Assembly: GCF_934754925.1 (NCBI RefSeq)
Contig: NZ_CAKVJA010000010.1
Span: 1 to 64,000, forward strand
Length of the DNA stretch: 64,000 nucleotides
From: an uncultured Clostridium sp.
Lineage (GTDB): Bacteria; Bacillota; Clostridia; Clostridiales; Clostridiaceae
Direction: 5' to 3'
This document shows positions 46,081 to 55,782 of this stretch, piece after piece. The position numbers and the translations under genes are program-made. The notes beneath the pieces were generated by a model. The model did no database searches. It saw nothing but the letters and a program-made list of their open reading frames with translations, and was not told the origin of the DNA. The stretch's first letter is position 1, and every line of letters starts with the position of its first letter.

Positions 46081-46993
46081 ATTCTTCCCCTATTATTCTT
46101 ACTTCTGTATGAAGGTCAACTCCAAATTGTTTTTTAACTTCATCTTGAATATGCTTTATTAAATCAGTAATATCCTTAGCTGTAGCATTTCCTTTATTAA
46201 TTACAAATCCAGAATGTTTTTCTGAAACAGCTGCTCCACCTATAGAATATCCTTTTAAACCTGCATCTTGAATAAGTTTACCAGCAAAATACCCTTCTGG
46301 TCTTTTAAATGTACTTCCCGCTGATGGATATTCAAGTGGTTGCTTAGATTCTCTCTTATTAGTTAAATCATCAACTAAATCCTTAATAGTTTTCACTTGA
46401 CCTTTTTTTAATTTAAATACAGCTGATAATACTGTATATCCCTTTTTCATAACTAAAGAAGATCTATATCCAAAATCTAATTCCTCATTTGTAAGGGTTA
46501 TTACATTGCAATTTTCATCAATTACTTCAGCACTTTCAATAACATGTGCAATTTCTCCATCATAAGCACCAGCATTCATGAATACAGCCCCACCAATTGT
46601 TCCTGGTATTCCACATGCGAATTCAAATCCTGTTAATGAATTCTCCATAGCTTTATCTGAAACTGCTTTTAACATTGCACCACATTCTGCTTCAATTCTC
46701 TCATCATTTACAGTTACATTGTGAACGCCCTTTAGTGATATAACAACACCTCTAAAACCACCATCTCTAACTAATATGTTAGAACCATTTCCTATAACAT
46801 AAACCGGAATATTATTTTCCTTACAAATACAAATACTCTTTTTTATTTGTTCTTTTGACTCTGGAATTAATAAAATATCAGCCGGTCCTCCAACTTTAAA
46901 ATTAACATAACTACTTAACTTCTCATCTATCTTAATATTATCTTCATTGTAAAATTCTCTAAATAGCCCTACAAATTTACCGTATTTATTCAT
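46079..46993 (-). CDS. murB: UDP-N-acetylmuramate dehydrogenase MurB
   Basis: A 304-residue type II MurB that reduces UDP-GlcNAc-enolpyruvate to UDP-MurNAc with FAD and NADPH. Visible: NFKVGGPADILLIP, the FAD-binding GNGSNILVRDGGFRG, CGIPGTIGGAVFMNAGAYDGE, YRSSLV, the catalytic Ser in PSAGSTFKRPEG and the C-terminal Glu in LHTEVRIIGE. Length and motif order are normal for the short Gram-positive form. Confidence 0.97.
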   Translation of the reverse strand: MNKYGKFVGLFREFYNEDNIKIDEKLSSYVNFKVGGPADILLIPESKEQIKKSICICKENNIPVYVIGNGSNILVRDGGFRGVVISLKGVHNVTVNDERIEAECGAMLKAVSDKAMENSLTGFEFACGIPGTIGGAVFMNAGAYDGEIAHVIESAEVIDENCNVITLTNEELDFGYRSSLVMKKGYTVLSAVFKLKKGQVKTIKDLVDDLTNKRESKQPLEYPSAGSTFKRPEGYFAGKLIQDAGLKGYSIGGAAVSEKHSGFVINKGNATAKDITDLIKHIQDEVKKQFGVDLHTEVRIIGEE

Positions 46994-47071
46994 GATAAGC
47001 TCCTTAAAATATAAAATATTTACAGTTTAATAGTATAAAGTATATTATAACATTAAACAAGTAATTTCCTC

Positions 47072-48937
47072 TTAATTATTGCCATTAAAGTAAATATAAA
47101 TACTTTCTGCTGATTTTTTATCTATAGATGGAACCTCTAGTAATTCCTCTATTGTGGCCTTTTTAATATTATCTACACTTCCAAACTTCATTAATAAAGC
47201 TCTTCTTCGTTTTTCTCCTACATTAGGTATATCATCTAAAATAGAATGTAACGTTCTTTTATCTCTTAAACTTCTATGATATGTTATTGCAAATCTATGA
47301 ACTTCGTCTTGTATTCTTCTTATTAATTGCATTAAATTTGAGCTTCTATTAATAAGTAATTCTTTATTATTATATACTATACCTCTAGTTTGGTGTTTAT
47401 CATCCTTAACCAATCCGCATACTGGAATATTTATATTTAAACTTTCTAGCACTTCTAGTGCTATATTTACTTGTCCTTTACCTCCATCCATCATTATTAA
47501 ATCAGGAAAATTAGAAAACTTTCCTGCAGATAATTTTAAATTTCTTTCTTGAATGGCCTTTACTTCCTCTAATCCGTGATTAAACCTTCTAGTTAATATT
47601 TCTCTCATACTGTCATAGTCATTAGCACCCTTTACAGTTTTTATCTTAAATCTTCTATAATCACTATTTTTTGCTCTTCCTTCTTCAAATACAACCATTG
47701 TTCCTACAGAATCAACACCTTGAATATTTGATATATCATAAGCTTCTATTCTAGATGGCCATTCATCAAGCTCTAACAAGTGTTGAAGCTCTTGTAAGGA
47801 TATTCTATTCATTTCTTTATCTTTCAAATATTTATCCTTAAATTTTTCCAAGGTAATCCTTGCATTATTCTTAACCATTTCTAACATATCTTTTTTCTGT
47901 CCTTTTTGAGGAACCTTAATCCATACCTTAGATCCTCTTTTTATAGTTAAGTATTCTTCCATTAGCTCAACTTCATTAATTTCAGGGACATATATTGTTT
48001 TAGGAACTTTAGCTGTACCTCCATAAAATGATGCTATAAATTCTTCTAATATCTCTGCTATACTTTCATTTGCTGTGTTTTCAAATAAAAAATGCTCTCT
48101 TCCAAGTATCTTTCCATCTCTAGAGAAAAATACTTGAATACAACTATCCTTTTCATCTTGATCTATATTAATAAAATCTTCATCGCCCTCCATAGTTTTA
48201 AATATCTTTTGCTTTTCAACTATGGCTTCTATTGCTAATATCTTATCCCTTAATGATGCAGCCTTTTCAAACTCTAAATTTTCTGCTGCAGTTTCCATTT
48301 CTTGTTTTAGCATTTTAGTAACATAAGTATCTTTTCCACTTAAAATATCAATTATATCAGTTATCATTTTTCCATACTCTTCTTTGCCTATATATCCTCC
48401 GCAAGGCCCAAAGCATTTTTTTATATGATAATTTAAGCAAGGTCGTACAGGCTCCCCCTTTTCCTTTATTGCTAATTTACATGTTCTTAAAGGAAATATC
48501 TTATATATCAAATTTATAGTTTCATATACTGCTGCTCCATTAGTATATGGTCCAAAATACTTGCTTCCATCTTTAGCAAAATTCCTAGTTACAAAAACTC
48601 TTGGAAAGTCATCCTTAGTTGTTATTTTTATAAAAGGATAAAACTTATCATCCTTTAACAATATATTATACTTAGGGCTATATTTCTTTATTAAATTACA
48701 CTCTAAAATAAGTGCTTCCATCTCTGAATCTGTAACTATATACTCAAATTCAGCAATATTCCTTACCATAACTCTTACTTTTTCAGAGTGATTCTTTGAA
48801 TTTTGAAAATAACTTTTTACTCTATTCTTTAAAATCTTTGCTTTTCCAACATAAATAACTTCACCTAATGAATTCTTCATCAAATAAACTCCAGGTTTAT
48901 CAGGTAAATTCTTTAAGTGATATTCAAAATCAAACAT
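47072..48937 (-). CDS. uvrC: Excinuclease ABC subunit C
   Basis: The 621-residue nucleotide-excision-repair nuclease has an N-terminal GIY-YIG domain (PGVYLMKNSLGEVIYVGKAK) for the 3' cut, a UvrB-binding UVR segment (EMETAAENLEFEKAASLRD), an RNase H-like domain with IEAYDISNIQG and DLIMMDGGKGQ for the 5' cut, and a C-terminal tandem helix-hairpin-helix. It works with UvrA and UvrB; uvrA is in the same window. Confidence 0.97.
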   Translation of the reverse strand: MFDFEYHLKNLPDKPGVYLMKNSLGEVIYVGKAKILKNRVKSYFQNSKNHSEKVRVMVRNIAEFEYIVTDSEMEALILECNLIKKYSPKYNILLKDDKFYPFIKITTKDDFPRVFVTRNFAKDGSKYFGPYTNGAAVYETINLIYKIFPLRTCKLAIKEKGEPVRPCLNYHIKKCFGPCGGYIGKEEYGKMITDIIDILSGKDTYVTKMLKQEMETAAENLEFEKAASLRDKILAIEAIVEKQKIFKTMEGDEDFINIDQDEKDSCIQVFFSRDGKILGREHFLFENTANESIAEILEEFIASFYGGTAKVPKTIYVPEINEVELMEEYLTIKRGSKVWIKVPQKGQKKDMLEMVKNNARITLEKFKDKYLKDKEMNRISLQELQHLLELDEWPSRIEAYDISNIQGVDSVGTMVVFEEGRAKNSDYRRFKIKTVKGANDYDSMREILTRRFNHGLEEVKAIQERNLKLSAGKFSNFPDLIMMDGGKGQVNIALEVLESLNINIPVCGLVKDDKHQTRGIVYNNKELLINRSSNLMQLIRRIQDEVHRFAITYHRSLRDKRTLHSILDDIPNVGEKRRRALLMKFGSVDNIKKATIEELLEVPSIDKKSAESIYIYFNGNN

Positions 48938-48957
48938 ATCTATCTACCCTCTCTTTT

Positions 48958-49100
48958 GTAAAAAGTTAAGAGTTAAAAATTAAGAGTTACTAATTTAAGG
49001 ATGAAACTTCTATAGAAGCTTCTAAAATATTATTTTTAATTTAGCTCTGACTAAATTAATACCTTAATTCTTCACTCTTAACTCTTAACTCTTAAATAAC
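48958..49100. repeat. MITE-like inverted-repeat element between uvrC and the PBP gene
   Basis: A roughly 140-bp segment has imperfect 34-bp terminal inverted repeats made of TTAAGAGTTA units: TTAAGAGTTAAAAATTAAGA on the left and CTTAACTCTTAACTCTTAA on the right. Between the arms is AT-rich sequence with no ORF. It could form one long hairpin. Confidence 0.65.
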
Positions 49101-49164
49101 CGAACTTATTAACTTTTTAAATTTATTATTATATAGAAATTTTTTCATTAATGTCAGTTCTAGA

Positions 49165-50718
49165 TTAGTCTCCTAAAACTGCTTGCCTAACAACTTTACT
49201 AGCTACTGTTGCTGCTGCTCCTGAACCAGTACCACCATTTTCAACAATTACTGCAACTGCTATTTGTGGATCATCCATTGGTGCTGCCGCTATAAACCAA
49301 CTATGTGGAGTGGCTTCAGTTCCATCTGGTAAAGTATAATCTGCTGTACCAGTTTTACCGCCTGCATTAGTTCCTTTAAATGCTGGCCACTTACTTAAAT
49401 TACTATTAACTAAATTAGTCATATAATCTTGAACTGTTTCAGCTATATCACTAGACATAACTTGCTTTAATTCTTTACTATCTATAGTTTTTATTATATT
49501 TTGATCTTTATCAACAATTGAATTAACTAACTTAGGTTGCATCATAACGCCATCATTAGCTACTGTAGCTGCTACTAAAGCCATTTGCATAGGTGTAGCT
49601 AAAACACTTCCTTGCCCTATTCCGCTTTGAGCTATATTACCAACCTCTGAACTGTCTAATGAAGGGAATCTACTTGCTGTTATAGATACTCCTGGTCCAG
49701 TTATTACTGAATTAAATCCATAGCTTTCTGCTGTAGTTTTTAATGCATCATTTCCTAATTCCATTGCTAATGTCCCAAATACAACATTACTTGATACTTT
49801 ATATGCTTGCTTTAAATCTATTGATCCGTATACATTATTTCCAAAATTGCTTAAAGTTCTTCCATCTTGGAATTTTATTTTACCATCATCTTCAAAGGTT
49901 CTATTTACTACTGATGGAATATTTTCTAAAGCACTTGTTAATGTAACAGTCTTAAATACAGATCCTGGAGGATAAAGTCCATTTATAGCTCTATTAATTA
50001 ATGGTGTATCATCTGCACTACCACTATTTGCTTTATTCATTTCATCTGCTAAGTTATTAGGATTAAATGTTGGTTTTGATACCATTGCTAATATTTCTCC
50101 TGTTTTAGGATTTAATGCAACAACAGCACCTTTATTATCTCCTAATGCATCTGAAGCTACCTGTTGTAATGTTGTATCTAATGTTGTTACAACACCATTT
50201 CCTACTTTATCATCTTCTTTTGTTAATTCATCGAAATTAATCCCGTCCATGAATGTTTTAAAATTTTCTGAAAGATTAAAACTTCCTGTATTTTCTTTAT
50301 CATTTTTTATATTTTCTATAAGCCCTTTTATATTAATGCTATCTAAAAACTGTCTAAAGTTATTTCCAATAGCATTATAACTAGTTAATTCACTTTCATA
50401 TTCCTCTTCTAAACCAGTAGTTCCATAAACGGCACTTGTATATCCTAATGCGTGAACATATAAATTATCATATAAATAATCTCTCTTTTGAGATGTTTCA
50501 TTTAATCTTTCACTAGTTGTTAAAGGATTACCATTTCTATCATATATAGTTCCTCTTAAAACTTCATTTTTTACAGCAATAACCCTTGTATTTCCTGGCA
50601 TATCATTAATCTTAGGACTCTTAATCAATTGGAAATAAGCAATATAGGATATTAATGCTATAAAGAAAACTAAAAATACTGTCATTACATTTCTAACGCT
50701 TTTTGCTAAATCATTCAT
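49165..50718 (-). CDS. Class B penicillin-binding protein (PbpA/FtsI-like transpeptidase)
   Basis: This 517-residue protein has one N-terminal membrane anchor (residues about 12-32), a short dimerisation region (RGTIYDRNGNPLTTS), and a transpeptidase domain with the three active-site motifs: SVFK in PPGSVFKTVT, SSN in KVSSNVVFG and KTG in GGKTGTADY. It crosslinks peptidoglycan and pairs with the SEDS glycosyltransferase gene four bases upstream. An Asp/Asn-rich insertion, about residues 110-175, is unusual. No PASTA domain is present. Confidence 0.94.
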   Translation of the reverse strand: MNDLAKSVRNVMTVFLVFFIALISYIAYFQLIKSPKINDMPGNTRVIAVKNEVLRGTIYDRNGNPLTTSERLNETSQKRDYLYDNLYVHALGYTSAVYGTTGLEEEYESELTSYNAIGNNFRQFLDSINIKGLIENIKNDKENTGSFNLSENFKTFMDGINFDELTKEDDKVGNGVVTTLDTTLQQVASDALGDNKGAVVALNPKTGEILAMVSKPTFNPNNLADEMNKANSGSADDTPLINRAINGLYPPGSVFKTVTLTSALENIPSVVNRTFEDDGKIKFQDGRTLSNFGNNVYGSIDLKQAYKVSSNVVFGTLAMELGNDALKTTAESYGFNSVITGPGVSITASRFPSLDSSEVGNIAQSGIGQGSVLATPMQMALVAATVANDGVMMQPKLVNSIVDKDQNIIKTIDSKELKQVMSSDIAETVQDYMTNLVNSNLSKWPAFKGTNAGGKTGTADYTLPDGTEATPHSWFIAAAPMDDPQIAVAVIVENGGTGSGAAATVASKVVRQAVLGD

Positions 50719-50722
50719 ATCC

Positions 50723-51946
50723 TTATGCCTCCTCTGATATCTTTTGCAGTATTCCTAAAGCAAAGAATATTGTTAATACTGATGAACCACCATAACTTAC
50801 AATAGGAAGTGTTATTCCTGTCAATGGTATAACTGCAAATATTCCACCTATTATAACTAATGTTTGACAAGCTATCATTGTACTAAATCCAACAGCTATT
50901 AATTGTGAGTACTTATCATCTGTAACAAATGCAGCTCTTATACCCCTGTAAAATAATAAGAAGTATATTATCATTAATCCAATTGCAAATATTATTCCAA
51001 ATTCCTCACAAATAATTGCGTAAATCATATCACTTTCTTTAACTGGCAAGTTCTGAAAATGTCCTTGTCCTAGACCAACTCCAAATAATCCACCAGCTGC
51101 GATTGAATACATTCCTTCAACTATTTGATATGATTCTCCTAAGGCATATTTCCAAGGATCAAGCCAAATCATAACCCTTTCTCTCACGTGTCCAAACATT
51201 GAATAACCAGCAACTGATCCAATAGCTGCTAAACCTAATGCTGTAAATACATACTTTTTCTTTGATGTTGCAACATATAATAATGTTATTGAAATTCCAA
51301 AGAATATTAATGCACTTCCTAAATCTCTTTGAAGTACCATACATCCCATAGAAAACCCTGCTACTAATGCAGGTTGCCATAACTCCTTGAATTCTTCTTT
51401 GAAGCTCTTCTTATTTTCATATGTAGCTAAAGCTGAAGCTAAATACAACACAAGAGCTATTTTACCAAACTCTGAAGGTTGAAAGGAAATAGACTTACCT
51501 ATTATAATCCAGTTCTTTGCTCCATACTGTTCTGTACCAAATATTAAGGCTAATGGCATTAGTAATAAAGTTACTATCATATATATTTTTTTATACTTTG
51601 AAAAACTCCTTAGATCAGGTAGAATTACTACAATTAAAATATATGATATCATACCTATAGCAATCCAAACTAATTGCTTAATTGCAGTTACTCTATTTAT
51701 TCTATATAATGTTGCTACTCCTACTACTGCTAATACACTTGAAAAAATTAGTATAAACTTATCTCCATCTGGATAAAATCTTCTAATTATAAAGTGGGAA
51801 TAGCCTATTAGGACACATAAGACTATCCCCATTACCACTGCAAATGTATCAAAGGGTTTTTGTAAAAACCCTAAAGTTATGAAAAGTAGTAAGCATAGCA
51901 GATATACTAATCTAAGTAATCTTTTTTCACGCTTTAATGCTTTCAT
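50723..51946 (-). CDS. FtsW/RodA/SpoVE-family peptidoglycan polymerase
   Basis: This 407-residue SEDS protein has about 10-12 membrane segments. Conserved blocks are GAKNWIIIGKSISFQPSEFG, QRDLGSALIFFG, YQIVEGMYSIAAGGLFGVGLGQG and the C-terminal GITLPIVSYGGSSVL. SEDS proteins polymerise lipid II glycan strands and work with a class B PBP, here encoded four bases downstream. I cannot decide between elongation, division or sporulation from sequence alone. Confidence 0.94.
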   Translation of the reverse strand: MKALKREKRLLRLVYLLCLLLFITLGFLQKPFDTFAVVMGIVLCVLIGYSHFIIRRFYPDGDKFILIFSSVLAVVGVATLYRINRVTAIKQLVWIAIGMISYILIVVILPDLRSFSKYKKIYMIVTLLLMPLALIFGTEQYGAKNWIIIGKSISFQPSEFGKIALVLYLASALATYENKKSFKEEFKELWQPALVAGFSMGCMVLQRDLGSALIFFGISITLLYVATSKKKYVFTALGLAAIGSVAGYSMFGHVRERVMIWLDPWKYALGESYQIVEGMYSIAAGGLFGVGLGQGHFQNLPVKESDMIYAIICEEFGIIFAIGLMIIYFLLFYRGIRAAFVTDDKYSQLIAVGFSTMIACQTLVIIGGIFAVIPLTGITLPIVSYGGSSVLTIFFALGILQKISEEA

Positions 51947-51965
51947 AAATCCACCTCTAATTATT

Positions 51966-52110
51966 TAAATGAAACATCTTTTCCTATAGTCTAAGATGTA
52001 AGTTCAACTATCTAAATCAAAGATTTAGAGTTTCACTTAAATGAAACATCTTTTCCTATGCTCCAAGATGTAAGTTCAACTATCTAAATCACAGACTTAG
52101 AATCTTACTT
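51966..52110. repeat. 72-bp tandem duplication
   Basis: Two adjacent copies of about 72 bp start TGAAACATCTTTTCCTAT at 51971 and 52043 and differ at around eight positions. Each copy holds TAAGTTCAACTATCTAAATC. The junction forms GTTTCACTTAAATGAAAC, a palindrome. The repeat fills the gap between the FHA and SEDS genes. Confidence 0.8.
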
Positions 52111-52554
52111 ACCTGATTTTAAAACCTTAAAAATAGCACTTCCTATTTTGATTTCATCACCAGCAACAAGTTTGAACTTTTCTTCTATTTTTTCACCATT
52201 AATATACACACCATTTGTACTATTTAAATCTTCAACATATAAATTATTATTTTTAGTATATAGCTTTGCATGATTACCTGATACAAAAGGCTCAGTTAAT
52301 ATAATTGTATTTTCTTGCTTTCTTCCTAATGTTGTTATTCCTCTAATAGGCACTACCGAACCTTGCTCTAAAGTCGAGTTAACACCTGTTTGAATAACCT
52401 CTATACCATATCTTATACCTGAATTGTTATTTTTTCGTTTTCCGCCAGTCTTAACATCCTTATACATTATCTTTAATGCATAATATATAATGACATATAA
52501 TAAAATTATAAAAATTATTCCAGCTATAAAAGTGGCTACCTTTCCAAAACTCAT
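52105..52554 (-). CDS. Membrane-anchored FHA domain protein
   Basis: This 149-residue protein has an N-terminal membrane segment (residues about 7-28) and a C-terminal FHA domain with the phosphothreonine-binding signature GRKQENTIILTEPFVSGNHAKL and NGVYINGEKI. FHA proteins read Thr phosphorylation. The order FHA-SEDS-PBP is like the fhaB-rodA-pbpA block of actinobacteria, but no intact Ser/Thr kinase is in the window; the one nearby is dead and of another type. Confidence 0.9.
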   Translation of the reverse strand: MSFGKVATFIAGIIFIILLYVIIYYALKIMYKDVKTGGKRKNNNSGIRYGIEVIQTGVNSTLEQGSVVPIRGITTLGRKQENTIILTEPFVSGNHAKLYTKNNNLYVEDLNSTNGVYINGEKIEEKFKLVAGDEIKIGSAIFKVLKSGK

Positions 52555-52628
52555 ATTTTCACCTCAAACTAATGTATATTTACCATTATATATTAAATCT
52601 TATTGTAAAAAATAACAAGCCATCTAAA

Positions 52629-55454
52629 TTATCTTAACAACTTCTTAAGATATCTTCCTGTATATGATTTATCCTTTTTAACTATATCCTCTGGTGTACC
52701 TTCAGCTACTAAAGTACCTCCTTTATCTCCACCTTCTGGACCCAAGTCTACTATATAATCAGCGCATTTAATCATATCTAAATTATGTTCAATAACTACA
52801 ACAGTATTTCCTGCATCTACTAGCCTTTGTAATATATATACTAATCTGTTAACATCATCAACATGAAGTCCTGTTGTTGGCTCATCTAAAATATATAGTG
52901 TCTTTCCTGTACTTCTCTTAGATAATTCAAAGGCAAGCTTAATTCTCTGTGCTTCTCCTCCTGATAATTGTGTTGATGGTTGCCCTAATCTTATATATCC
53001 TAATCCTACATCCTTTAATGTTTGAATCTTATTCTTTATTCTTGGTATATTTTCAAAGAAATCTAAAGCTTCTTCTACAGTCATATTTAAAATATCATCA
53101 ATATTTTTACCTTTATATTTAACTTCAAGAGTTTCTCTATTGTATCTCTTACCCTTACACACTTCACAAGGTACATAAACATCAGATAAAAACTGCATTT
53201 CTATTTTTATGATTCCATCTCCTGCACAAGCTTCACATCTTCCACCCTTTACATTAAAACTAAATCTTCCTGGCTTATATCCTCTCATTTTAGCTTCTGG
53301 TGTTTGAGCAAATAATTCTCTTATTATATCAAAAGTTCCTGTATAAGTTGCTGGATTTGAACGTGGTGTTCTTCCTATTGGACTTTGATCTATATCTATA
53401 ATTTTATCTATACTTTCATAACCAGTTATTTCTTTGTAAGTACCTGTTGGATTTTTACTCTTATTTATTATCTTATTTAATCCTTTATAAAGAATTTCAT
53501 TCACTAATGTACTTTTACCAGATCCAGAAACACCAGTAACCATGGTTAATACTCCTAATGGGAATTTAACTGTTAAATTCTTAAGATTATTTTCCTTAGC
53601 TCCTACAACAGTAATAAACTGTCCATTCCCTTTTCTTCTAGACTCAGGAACTTTAACTTCTTTTTCCCCTGTTAAATATTGGCCAGTTATAGATTCCTTA
53701 CATGCTTTAATTTCATCTACAGTTCCTGCTGCAATAATTTGTCCTCCATGCTCTCCTGCCTTAGGACCAATATCTACTATAAAATCAGCTTCTCTCATAG
53801 TATCTTCATCATGTTCAACAACTATAACAGTATTTCCAACATCCCTTAAATTCTTTAAGGTTTGAATCAATTTATCATTATCTCTTTGGTGTAATCCAAT
53901 ACTAGGTTCATCTAAGATATATAAAACTCCCATTAGTGCAGATCCAATTTGAGTAGCAAGTCTGATTCTCTGAGCCTCTCCTCCTGAAAGTGTTCCCGAA
54001 CTTCTTGATAAATTTAAATAATCTAATCCAACATCTACTAAAAATTTCAATCTACTCTTAATTTCTTTAACTATTTGGTCACTTATTATTCTTTCTTTTT
54101 CAGTAAAGTTTAATGAATTAATAAAATCTAATTCTTCTTTAATAGGCATTTGTGTGAATTCATATATGTTTTTATCTCCAACTGTAACTGCTAAAACTTC
54201 TTTATTAAGTCTAGCTCCTTTACATTTTGGACAATATTTATTACTCATATATTGCTCTATTTCACCTTTAATTACATCTGAGTTTGTTTCTTTATATCTT
54301 CTTACAAGTGAATTTATTTCTCCATCATATGCATATAAATACTTACCTTTTACTCCATCCTTAGTATATGTAACTATTAACTTATGTCCATTTGTTCCAT
54401 ATAATAATAAATCTATATTTTCTTTTGATAATTCTTTTATAGGCTTATTTAAATCTAAGTCATACTCCTCACTTAATGCTTTTAAAATTGCATAAGTCCA
54501 TGAATCATCTTTTAATCTTCCTTCTCCCCAAGTTGCAATAGCACCTTCCATTACACTTAGATCTTTATTTGGAATAACTAAGTCTGGATCTATCTCCATT
54601 AATGTTCCTAAACCATCGCACTTTTCACACTTTCCGAAAGGAGCATTAAATGAGAACATTCTTGGTTCAAATTCTTGTATATTTATTCCGCAATCTGCAC
54701 AAGCAAAATTTTCACTAAATAATATATCTTTATCTCCAATTATATTTATTATTACTAGCCCCTCACCTAACTTTAACGCAGCTTCTAAGGAATCACTTAA
54801 TCTACCTTCAATCCCTTCCTTAATAACAAGTCTATCTACTACAGCTTCTATATTATGTTTTTTAGTTTTTTCTAATTTTATTTCTTCTTCTGCTAACTCA
54901 TATATTTCACCATCAACTCTAGCTCTCACATATCCATTTTTCTTAATATTTTCTAATACCTTTTCATGTGTTCCCTTTTTTCCTCTTATAATTGGTGCTA
55001 AAACTTGAATCTTAGTTCTATCCCCAATAGCCATTATTTGATCCACAATTTGATCCACAGATTGCTTGCTTATTACCTTGCCACATTTAGGGCAATGTGG
55101 AATACCTATTCTTGCATATAATAATCTTAGATAATCATATATTTCTGTTATTGTTCCTACTGTAGATCTTGGATTTTTACTAGTTGTTTTTTGGTCTATT
55201 GATATTGCTGGTGATAATCCTTCAATATAATCAACATCTGGTTTATTCATTTGACCTAAAAACTGTCTTGCATATGATGATAAAGATTCAACATATCTTC
55301 TTTGTCCTTCTGCATATAACGTATCAAAAGCTAATGAAGACTTACCTGAACCTGATAATCCTGTAAATACTATTAATTTATCTCTTGGTATTTCTAATGA
55401 TACATTCTTTAAATTATGTACCCTTGCACCCTTTACTATAATTTTATCTTTCAT
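52629..55454 (-). CDS. uvrA: Excinuclease ABC subunit A
   Basis: A 941-residue UvrA with two ABC modules: Walker A GLSGSGKSSLAFDTLYAEGQ and GVSGSGKSTLVNEILY, signatures LSGGEAQRIRLATQIG and LSGGEAQRIKLAFELS, and zinc-finger Cys pairs (CPKCGK, CADC, CEKCDG, CPKC; CEAC, CEVC). It detects bulky DNA lesions and loads UvrB. The start is the ATG at 55454, preceded by GAGG; an in-frame ATG at 55481 has no ribosome-binding site. uvrB is not in the window. Confidence 0.97.
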   Translation of the reverse strand: MKDKIIVKGARVHNLKNVSLEIPRDKLIVFTGLSGSGKSSLAFDTLYAEGQRRYVESLSSYARQFLGQMNKPDVDYIEGLSPAISIDQKTTSKNPRSTVGTITEIYDYLRLLYARIGIPHCPKCGKVISKQSVDQIVDQIMAIGDRTKIQVLAPIIRGKKGTHEKVLENIKKNGYVRARVDGEIYELAEEEIKLEKTKKHNIEAVVDRLVIKEGIEGRLSDSLEAALKLGEGLVIINIIGDKDILFSENFACADCGINIQEFEPRMFSFNAPFGKCEKCDGLGTLMEIDPDLVIPNKDLSVMEGAIATWGEGRLKDDSWTYAILKALSEEYDLDLNKPIKELSKENIDLLLYGTNGHKLIVTYTKDGVKGKYLYAYDGEINSLVRRYKETNSDVIKGEIEQYMSNKYCPKCKGARLNKEVLAVTVGDKNIYEFTQMPIKEELDFINSLNFTEKERIISDQIVKEIKSRLKFLVDVGLDYLNLSRSSGTLSGGEAQRIRLATQIGSALMGVLYILDEPSIGLHQRDNDKLIQTLKNLRDVGNTVIVVEHDEDTMREADFIVDIGPKAGEHGGQIIAAGTVDEIKACKESITGQYLTGEKEVKVPESRRKGNGQFITVVGAKENNLKNLTVKFPLGVLTMVTGVSGSGKSTLVNEILYKGLNKIINKSKNPTGTYKEITGYESIDKIIDIDQSPIGRTPRSNPATYTGTFDIIRELFAQTPEAKMRGYKPGRFSFNVKGGRCEACAGDGIIKIEMQFLSDVYVPCEVCKGKRYNRETLEVKYKGKNIDDILNMTVEEALDFFENIPRIKNKIQTLKDVGLGYIRLGQPSTQLSGGEAQRIKLAFELSKRSTGKTLYILDEPTTGLHVDDVNRLVYILQRLVDAGNTVVVIEHNLDMIKCADYIVDLGPEGGDKGGTLVAEGTPEDIVKKDKSYTGRYLKKLLR

Positions 55455-55606
55455 TTCTTTAACCTCTTTAATATACTTCATTATTTTATTTTTGTCAGAA
55501 ATAGTATATTTTACTCTCGAACAAACATTCTTTATTTAATTTTAGATTTATTGATTTTTATTGTCAATGAATTTTAACCTTTGTTTACTTTAATTTTTAA
55601 TATAAT

Positions 55607-55645
55607 AAAAAGCATTTCCCTTTAATAAAAGAAAATGCTTTTTTA
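55607..55645 (-). terminator. Terminator of the uronate operon
   Basis: AAAAAAGCATTTTC and its complement flank TTTTATTAAAG; a T-run follows on both strands. It lies 140 bp past the GH3 gene and upstream of uvrA. Confidence 0.8.
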
Positions 55646-55696
55646 TTATTTGTTCGTTTATTTTCTATAATATTTTAAAATGTGTAGTTGGTATTA

Positions 55697-55763
55697 TAAT
55701 AGTTTTGTTTAATAATAGTTTTGTTTAATAATAGTTTTGTTTAATAGTAATTTATTTGTTTAA
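55697..55763. repeat. Tandem 16-bp repeat
   Basis: Three perfect copies of TAATAGTTTTGTTTAA (55697-55712, 55713-55728, 55729-55744) and a degenerate fourth lie 20 bp past the GH3 stop codon, between gene and terminator. Confidence 0.85.
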
Positions 55764-55782
55764 TAATATTTTAAAATTTTAA

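Noticed and set aside
48958..49100. CRISPR-like repeat array
   Set aside because: The TTAAGAGTTA units have no spacers of constant length and are arranged as an inverted repeat.
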